Position numbers and translations under genes: made by a program | Assembly: GCA_014654235.1 (NCBI GenBank) | Contig: JACWDH010000003.1 | Location: 1 to 49,116 of the forward strand | Reading direction: 5' to 3' | DNA: 49,116 bases | Source of the DNA: Pelagibacterales bacterium SAG-MED10 | Lineage (GTDB): Bacteria; Pseudomonadota; Alphaproteobacteria; Pelagibacterales; Pelagibacteraceae | Notes under the pieces: model-generated | What the model was told of the DNA's origin: nothing | The model's input: the letters and a program-made list of their open reading frames with translations, nothing else | The model's database searches: none | In this document: piece by piece, positions 44,072-49,116 of the stretch | Position numbering within the stretch: position 1 is the first letter of the stretch | Layout: every line of letters starts with the position of its first letter

Positions 44072-45076
44072 GTGAAAACCTTAATCTTAAAAAAACAAGT
44101 CATTAAAATATTTCAAAAATTTGGCTTAAGTAAAGATCATGCAACAATCTCAGCAAATGCATTAATTAATGCTGAACTGGTTGGTGCGTATGGACATGGA
44201 TTATCAAGACTTAAAATGTATTGTGATAGAATTTCAAAGAAAGTAATTAATCCTAAACCAAAAATTAAAATAAAAAAAATTTCCCAATCTGTGTCTCATA
44301 TCAATGCGAACAACAGTATAGGTTTTGTGGCTGCCGATCTTGGAATAAAGACTGCTATCAAACATGCACAAAAAACTGGTATTGGAATGGTTGCCATTAA
44401 AGAAAGTGGGCACTATGGATTATCAGGTTATTACGCTGAGCAAGCGGTTAAAAAAAATTTGATCACTATGATTTACACTAACGCCCCACCTGCAGTTGCA
44501 CCCCACGGTGCTTTAAAAAGTTTATTTGGTACAAATCCCATATGTTTTGGAACACCTAGTGGTTCAAAAATTCCTTTTATATTGGATACTTCAATCTCCA
44601 TGATTAACAGAGGTAAAATAAGAGTTGCTGCAAGAAACAATCAAAAAATTCCTGAAGGTGTTGCATTAGATAAGTTTGGTAAACCAACTAATGACGCCAA
44701 AAAAGCATTAGAAGGTGTTCAGCTCCCAATTGCAGGATTTAGGGGATCAGGTCTTGCTTGGATGGTAGATATTTTAAGTGGAGTTATTACAGGTGGAAAT
44801 CATGCAGGAAGAGTTAAAGATCCATTCGATGATTTTTCTGGACCACAAAATATTGGGCATTTATTCATTACCTTCAAGGCAAATTTATTTCAAAAAAATT
44901 ACAATCAAAGAATAAAAGATAATATTCAAACAATTAAAAAACTTCCAAAAGTTAAAGGAGTAAAAGAAATAATGTATCCAGGACAAAATAAGTTTTACAG
45001 ATATAAAAATAATCTAAAAAAAGAAATTTTTATTCCAGATATAATTAAAAATGACTTGAAAACTTTAATAAGTTAA
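44072..45076 (+). CDS. Ldh2/MDH2-family NAD(P)-dependent dehydrogenase
   Basis: Member of the malate/L-lactate/L-sulfolactate/ureidoglycolate dehydrogenase family, about 334 residues. Typical parts are AELVGAYGHGLSRLKMYCDRI, ESGHYGLSGYYAEQA, LFGTNPICFGTPSG and FRGSGLAWMVDILSGVITGG. I prefer the GTG at 44072, right after the permease stop, with GGAAAAGG in front; a GTG at 44057 inside the permease gene is possible. Next to a sulfonate-type transporter, a sulfolactate dehydrogenase role is attractive but unproven. The 3' end overlaps a convergent small gene by 12 bases. Confidence 0.85.
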   Translation: MKTLILKKQVIKIFQKFGLSKDHATISANALINAELVGAYGHGLSRLKMYCDRISKKVINPKPKIKIKKISQSVSHINANNSIGFVAADLGIKTAIKHAQKTGIGMVAIKESGHYGLSGYYAEQAVKKNLITMIYTNAPPAVAPHGALKSLFGTNPICFGTPSGSKIPFILDTSISMINRGKIRVAARNNQKIPEGVALDKFGKPTNDAKKALEGVQLPIAGFRGSGLAWMVDILSGVITGGNHAGRVKDPFDDFSGPQNIGHLFITFKANLFQKNYNQRIKDNIQTIKKLPKVKGVKEIMYPGQNKFYRYKNNLKKEIFIPDIIKNDLKTLIS

Positions 45077-45262
45077 CACTGTCAAAGCGCCTAAAGATAC
45101 CACCACTGTAGATAAAATAATTGTACGCTTTACTCTGTCTTTTCTTTGTTGTTCAATTAGTCTTTGCTTAAGAACATCTACGTTCACTCTAAGAGGAGCC
45201 TCAGTTTCTTGAGTGGGGTCATCAACAACGTTAGATGTTCTAGTTAAGCCTTCATTATTCAT
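45065..45262 (-). CDS. Small tail-anchored membrane protein (uncharacterised, second copy)
   Basis: A 65-residue protein with a polar N-terminus, the core RVNVDVLKQRLIEQQRKDR, and one C-terminal membrane span (TIILSTVVVSLGALTVL). The layout and core resemble the protein at 34903-35103. No known family recognised. It overlaps the dehydrogenase gene end by 12 bases, and 57 bases separate its start from the next ORF region. Confidence 0.6.
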   Translation of the reverse strand: MNNEGLTRTSNVVDDPTQETEAPLRVNVDVLKQRLIEQQRKDRVKRTIILSTVVVSLGALTVLTY

Positions 45263-45364
45263 TTAATAAGTAAACCACGTTGCAATAAAATTTAATATGT
45301 TTGTAGAGTCCAATTTGGGTTGATATTACTTTTACAATTGTCCATAGTGGGTCTGGAGATAACA

Positions 45365-46368
45365 ATGACAATAATACCGAGTGTATCGGCTCAAATTGAT
45401 GAGAAAGAAATTTTTAAAATTATTAGTAATAATTTTAGCAAATTAGCTCCCTATTATTATGTCATGATGAGTAATTGGTTAATAAGAGCTTACGGTGTTC
45501 AGAACGATATAGATAAATATTTGATTTTGCTTTACCTAATTAACAGAGATTTAATCATTTTCAGGAGAAATGGATTAATTGTAAGTTATGACACTTTTTA
45601 CAAAGAAAGGTCACTAGAAATTGACAAAATAAACATTAGCGATATTTCAAAAGATCTTCAAATTCCTAAAGAAAGCGTGAGAAGAAAAATTATAGAATTA
45701 GAAAAAAAAATATAATTAAAAAAAATGGAAAGAAAATATTTATCGATAGATCTGCACTTTCTATATCAAACGGAAAAGATACTATAAAAGATATAAGTGC
45801 TTTATTATTCGAATTTAACAAAATATTAAAAAAAGAAAAATTAGGAGAAAAAATCTTTAACATTGATCAGATATCATCCTCAATTAAAGAAAATTTCTCT
45901 TTTTGCTGGTATCAGTTTTATAAATTTATATTTGTTTATACCAATAGGTGGCGAAAAGAAGTAAAGGATCTGGAAACTATGTGTATCGGAATTTTAGTAA
46001 TGCTTAATGCATCTGAAAATAAGAGCTTCAAAGTAAAGGACTTAAACTTAAAAACATATCAAAAAAAAGTTATGGGTTCAGATGGAAGAGGAATGAATGC
46101 AATGTCTTTATCTGATATCACAGGAATTCCAAGGCCAACCGTTGTTAGAAAATTAAAATATTTAATTAAAAATAATTACATAACTATTAATGAAAAAAAA
46201 CTTCTTTTTATTAATATTCAAGGTGCAAATTTAAAACGAAGTAGTGATTTGCAAGATGCAAATATGTTAACTTTAAGCAATTTTATTTATAAAGTATTTA
46301 ATCAAATTAAAATTATTGACACTACTAAAGATAAAGATTCTGATTTTATTCCTAGTTATTTGAGATAA
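45365..46368 (+). CDS. Two-module winged-helix transcriptional regulator, interrupted by a -1 frameshift
   Basis: One gene read as two frames. From the ATG at 45365 (GGAG seven bases before) the first frame stops at 45715 just after a run of nine A (45702-45710). The other frame then continues without a stop to 46368. With ten A the reading is continuous, giving 334 residues, and the junction SVRRKIIELEKKNIIKK is a perfect winged-helix recognition helix and wing. A second winged helix, LSDITGIPRPTVVRKLKYLI, lies near residues 245-283, and each half has an aromatic helical lead-in, so the protein is a tandem duplication. It may be a frameshift, a sequencing error, or slippage on A-AAA-AAA. Targets unknown; the neighbours suggest sulfonate/acid transport control. 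Confidence 0.75.
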
Positions 46369-47214
46369 TTAATTATTTTTTCTTAAGATATAAATAAAAA
46401 TAAATCCAGTTATATACATTAGCAGTGCATAGGCTCCTGTTGGCACCATATAAGCTACCTCATCAAATATTAATGTTGCAACAAACACTGCTAAAGTACC
46501 ATTCTGCAGACCGCACTCTAATGCAATACATTTTTGTTGTGCTGCTCCTGATACAAACTTTTTAGCAATAAAATAAGCTAGTACCATCATTACAATATTT
46601 AAAATTAAAACCGCTAAACCTGCCTGAGCTAGATAGGTAAAAATATTATCTTTTTCTTCAATCCATATTGCAACAAATACAATTACAAATAACCATCCTG
46701 TTAATTTATTAATTAAATTAATTTTAGATAAAATAAAATTTTCAGCAAAACCTCTTATAATCATTCCAATAATTACAGGGACTGTAACCACTAAGGCCAT
46801 TTTCAAAGCAATTCCAATTACTGAGATTTCTTTTGAAATGGTAACTCCTAAAATACTAGCGGAACTGATTACAATTATTGGAATTGTAATAATACAAATT
46901 AGACTAGTTACTGCAGTTAAAGAAATTGATAAAGCTACATCGCCATTGGCAAATTTAGTTAAAACATTTGAAGTAACACCCCCAGGTGCAGCGGCAATTA
47001 TCATGAGACCTACCGCAATAGCAGATGGAAGATCGAGAGTTAGTGCAATGATTAAAGCTACAATTGGCAACAAGATTAATTGAGATAAAAAACCTACAAT
47101 AAAATCTTTTGGAGTTCTTAATATTCTTGTAAAATCTTTAATTGAAAGACCAAGACCCAATCCTAGCATAATTAATGCTAAAACTATTGGTGCAATTGTT
47201 GTTACTATTTCCAT
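46369..47214 (-). CDS. Bile acid:sodium symporter (BASS) family transporter
   Basis: Ten-span membrane protein of 281 residues. GLGLSIKDFTRILRTPKDFIVGF and the crossover motif AAAPGGVTSNVLTKFANGDVAL are strong BASS/SBF signatures, and ECGLQNGTLAVFVATLIF is the second sodium-site region. Bacterial members carry organic acids such as pantoate, pyruvate or sulfonates. Convergent with the regulator gene, with no gap between their stop codons. Confidence 0.9.
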   Translation of the reverse strand: MEIVTTIAPIVLALIMLGLGLGLSIKDFTRILRTPKDFIVGFLSQLILLPIVALIIALTLDLPSAIAVGLMIIAAAPGGVTSNVLTKFANGDVALSISLTAVTSLICIITIPIIVISSASILGVTISKEISVIGIALKMALVVTVPVIIGMIIRGFAENFILSKINLINKLTGWLFVIVFVAIWIEEKDNIFTYLAQAGLAVLILNIVMMVLAYFIAKKFVSGAAQQKCIALECGLQNGTLAVFVATLIFDEVAYMVPTGAYALLMYITGFIFIYILRKNN

Positions 47215-47350
47215 AGCACAAATATTATAGCACTATGAGAGAGGTTAATAAAATAAATATAAATTAGAATGTTTATAGAAAAATTTAGTTAGTAAATATA
47301 GGAACAATTGCCTATATACTCTCAATTAAATATTAATAATAAACATTAAA

Positions 47351-48262
47351 ATGTTATCTAATAAAGAAATTGTCTGCCCAAACAATCTGCTTGATGTAGC
47401 GCATAAAAAAAAAGGAGTTAAAGCTGCAATTGTAAATGCAGGAATGCCCTTACCAATGCTTTCTGTTCAAGATGCTGTTAAAGAAAATTTAATAGAACCT
47501 ATTTTTATTGGGAATAAAAAAGAAATTCAAAAATGTGCTGAAGATTTAAAATGGGATATTTCTCAATATGAAATTATTGATGAGGCTGTAGAAAACAATA
47601 CAGCTCCTATAGCTGCTAAACTAGCAAGCGATGATAAAGTGAAAATAATTGTAAAAGGTCATATTCATACTGATATTTTAATGAAAGAAGTTCTAAAGCG
47701 TGAATATAATTTAATGGGTAAAACTCGATTAAGTCATATTTGGCATATGACCATTGAAAAAGATGATGCACCATTAATTATTACTGATGGTGCCTTAAAT
47801 GTATTACCTAATATCAAAACAAAAATGCATATACTTAAAAATGTCGTAAACTTTTCACACAGAATTGGTATTTCTCGACCTAAAGTATCTATATTATCAG
47901 CAACAGAAGAAGTAATTGAGAGTGTACCTACTTCATTGGAGGCAGCAGAACTTACAAAATTAGCAGAAAAAGAAAATTTAAATGCTGATGTATTTGGCCC
48001 TCTAGCATTTGATAATAGTATCTCGAAAAAATCAGCAAGTATTAAAGGTATAAAAAATTCAGTGGCTGGTGAGGCAGATGTACTATTAGTTCCTAGTGTT
48101 GAAGCAGGAAATGCTTTGGTTAAAATGATGATATATTTTATGGGTGCATGTGCTGCTGGTGTTGTAATTGGTGGCAAAGTTCCAGTTGTGATCACAAGTA
48201 GATCAGATGAAGCTCCAGCAAGGTTAGCATCTATTGCTGCTGCAGTAGTTGCTTTAGATTAA
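47351..48262 (+). CDS. Phosphate acetyltransferase / phosphate butyryltransferase family
   Basis: Interconverts an acyl-CoA and acyl-phosphate. The 303-residue protein is the short Pta/Ptb form lacking the long N-terminal regulatory part of E. coli Pta. Segments KAAIVNAGMPLPMLSVQDAVKENLIEP, IIVKGHIHTDILMKEVLKRE, VFGPLAFDNSISKKSA and VPSVEAGNALVKMM are family marks. In taurine or DHPS catabolism acetyl phosphate from Xsc needs such an enzyme, but Xsc is not in the window. The HisD-like gene follows after 25 bases. Confidence 0.88.
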   Translation: MLSNKEIVCPNNLLDVAHKKKGVKAAIVNAGMPLPMLSVQDAVKENLIEPIFIGNKKEIQKCAEDLKWDISQYEIIDEAVENNTAPIAAKLASDDKVKIIVKGHIHTDILMKEVLKREYNLMGKTRLSHIWHMTIEKDDAPLIITDGALNVLPNIKTKMHILKNVVNFSHRIGISRPKVSILSATEEVIESVPTSLEAAELTKLAEKENLNADVFGPLAFDNSISKKSASIKGIKNSVAGEADVLLVPSVEAGNALVKMMIYFMGACAAGVVIGGKVPVVITSRSDEAPARLASIAAAVVALD

Positions 48263-48287
48263 AGATAATATAAAAAGCTTAAAATAA

Positions 48288-49116
48288 ATGACAATTACAT
48301 ATTTAAAAAAATCACCAAAGACTTCATCAACAGATGATACTAAAACTACAGGGATCGTTCAGGATCTTTTAAAAGATTTAGACAATACTAAAGAACAAGG
48401 TTGTATTGATCTAACTAAAAAATTTGACAAGTATGATGGTGAAATAGTTGTTTCAAAAGAAAGAATTGAAGAAATAAAAAAATCCTTAGACCAAAAAACA
48501 AAAGATGATATTCAATTTTCATTTGATCGAGTTCGAAAGTTTGCTGAAGCTCAATTAAAAAACTATGGCCAGGATTTTGAAGTTGAATTATCAGATGGCT
48601 TATTTGCTGGACAAAAATTGATACCTGTAAATACAGCTGGTTGTTATATCCCTGGCGGCAGATATGCTCACATAGCCTCTGCAGTGATGAGTGTTACCAC
48701 TGCTAAAGTTGCTGGAGTTAAAAATATTATTGCATGCAGTCCTCCTAAAGAAGGTATCGGCGCTCACCCAACAATTGTTTATACCGCTGATTTATGTGGA
48801 GCAGATGTAATTTTAAATCTTGGTGGTGTTCCAGCTATTGCGGCAATGACAAATGGTTTATTTAATAACCCCCCTGCGGATATTATTGTTGGACCAGGAA
48901 ATCAGTTTGTCGCTGAAGCAAAAAGAATTTTGTTTGGAAAAGTGGGTATTGATTTGTTTGCTGGACCAACTGAAATTGGAATTATTGCTGATGCTAAAGC
49001 CGATCCAGAAATTGTAGCAGTTGATTTGGTTGGCCAAGCTGAACACGGTTATAATTCACCTTGTTGGTTGTATACAACTAGTAAAGAACTTGCAGAAATG
49101 ATCATAATAGATAAAG
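48288..49116 (+). CDS. HisD-family dehydrogenase, possibly sulfopropanediol dehydrogenase (HpsN-like); partial
   Basis: First 276 codons of a histidinol-dehydrogenase-family protein, cut by the right edge. Found here are PGGRYAHIASAVMSV, GPGNQFVAEAKR, KVGIDLFAGPTEIGIIAD and the metal-site GQAEHG (HisD normally has AEHD). The PGGRYAHIASA form and AEHG remind me more of DHPS dehydrogenase (HpsN) than of true HisD, and the neighbours are a phosphate acetyltransferase and sulfonate-type genes, not his genes. The C-terminal metal ligands lie outside the window, so HisD proper cannot be excluded. Confidence 0.75.
   Translation, partial: MTITYLKKSPKTSSTDDTKTTGIVQDLLKDLDNTKEQGCIDLTKKFDKYDGEIVVSKERIEEIKKSLDQKTKDDIQFSFDRVRKFAEAQLKNYGQDFEVELSDGLFAGQKLIPVNTAGCYIPGGRYAHIASAVMSVTTAKVAGVKNIIACSPPKEGIGAHPTIVYTADLCGADVILNLGGVPAIAAMTNGLFNNPPADIIVGPGNQFVAEAKRILFGKVGIDLFAGPTEIGIIADAKADPEIVAVDLVGQAEHGYNSPCWLYTTSKELAEMIIIDK

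Noticed and set aside
47734-48195. 153-codon open frame antisense to the phosphate acetyltransferase gene
   Set aside because: No start signal, low-complexity composition, and the plus-strand gene has clear Pta/Ptb motifs over the same bases.

Overview
The window looks like a piece of a streamlined, AT-rich marine alphaproteobacterium of the SAR11 (Pelagibacterales) type. The reasons are the very low G+C by eye, start/stop overlaps in most operons, tiny intergenic gaps, many substrate-binding-protein transporters (TRAP, two tripartite tricarboxylate systems, a polar amino-acid ABC, a TauABC-like ABC), and a fused SpeD-SpeE protein of the kind described from Candidatus Pelagibacter. No insertion sequence, phage gene, CRISPR array or rRNA is visible; one tRNA is present. 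No stretch over about 300 bases lacks a gene once the frameshifted regulator at 45365-46368 is read as one gene.

Layout. 1-3797: the 3' end of dusA, a TauE-like permease, malonyl-CoA decarboxylase and a DUF2061 protein, then (minus strand) a remnant of a phosphomannomutase gene fused to the 5' part of dusA. The two dusA pieces share a 13-bp inverted repeat (1-13 and 3053-3065), and flipping this 3-kb block rebuilds one intact dusA and a continuous operon. 3787-7917: TRAP transporter dctPQM and a divergent class III CoA-transferase; with malonyl-CoA decarboxylase these suggest uptake and breakdown of a malonate-like acid. 7921-18117: rpoZ, an MFS carrier, a beta-hydroxyacid dehydrogenase, a flavin-binding protein, a hydratase, a GYD protein, DUF779 plus aldehyde dehydrogenase, a tautomerase, gamma carbonic anhydrase, a thioredoxin-like protein, a glycosyltransferase and a methyltransferase. 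18114-26789: two TctABC systems, an AbrB-type permease and an MmgE/PrpD enzyme. 26889-30516: a heptosyltransferase-like GT9, a DUF6165 protein and an amino-acid ABC importer lacking its ATPase.

30576-34835: the operon mtnP-mtnA-aldolase-speDE with divergent apt and tRNA-Met(CAU). It couples spermidine synthesis to salvage of its by-product methylthioadenosine; the aldolase looks fuculose-phosphate-aldolase-like rather than MtnB-like, so the route may end in a DHAP-type shunt. 34903-45262: a nitrogen/sulfonate block (dimethylglycine/sarcosine dehydrogenase, alanine dehydrogenase, omega-amino acid:pyruvate aminotransferase, TauABC-like transporter with an unusually large permease, Ldh2-type dehydrogenase), bracketed by two related tail-anchored mini-proteins. 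45365-49116: a two-module winged-helix regulator with a frameshift in an A run, a bile-acid-symporter-family carrier, a phosphate acetyltransferase, and a HisD-like dehydrogenase (possibly a sulfopropanediol dehydrogenase) cut by the right edge.

The most general pattern is that all five transport operons with a periplasmic binding protein carry a strong RNA hairpin directly after the binding-protein gene. In two of them the hairpin also contains the Shine-Dalgarno sequence or start codon of the next membrane gene.
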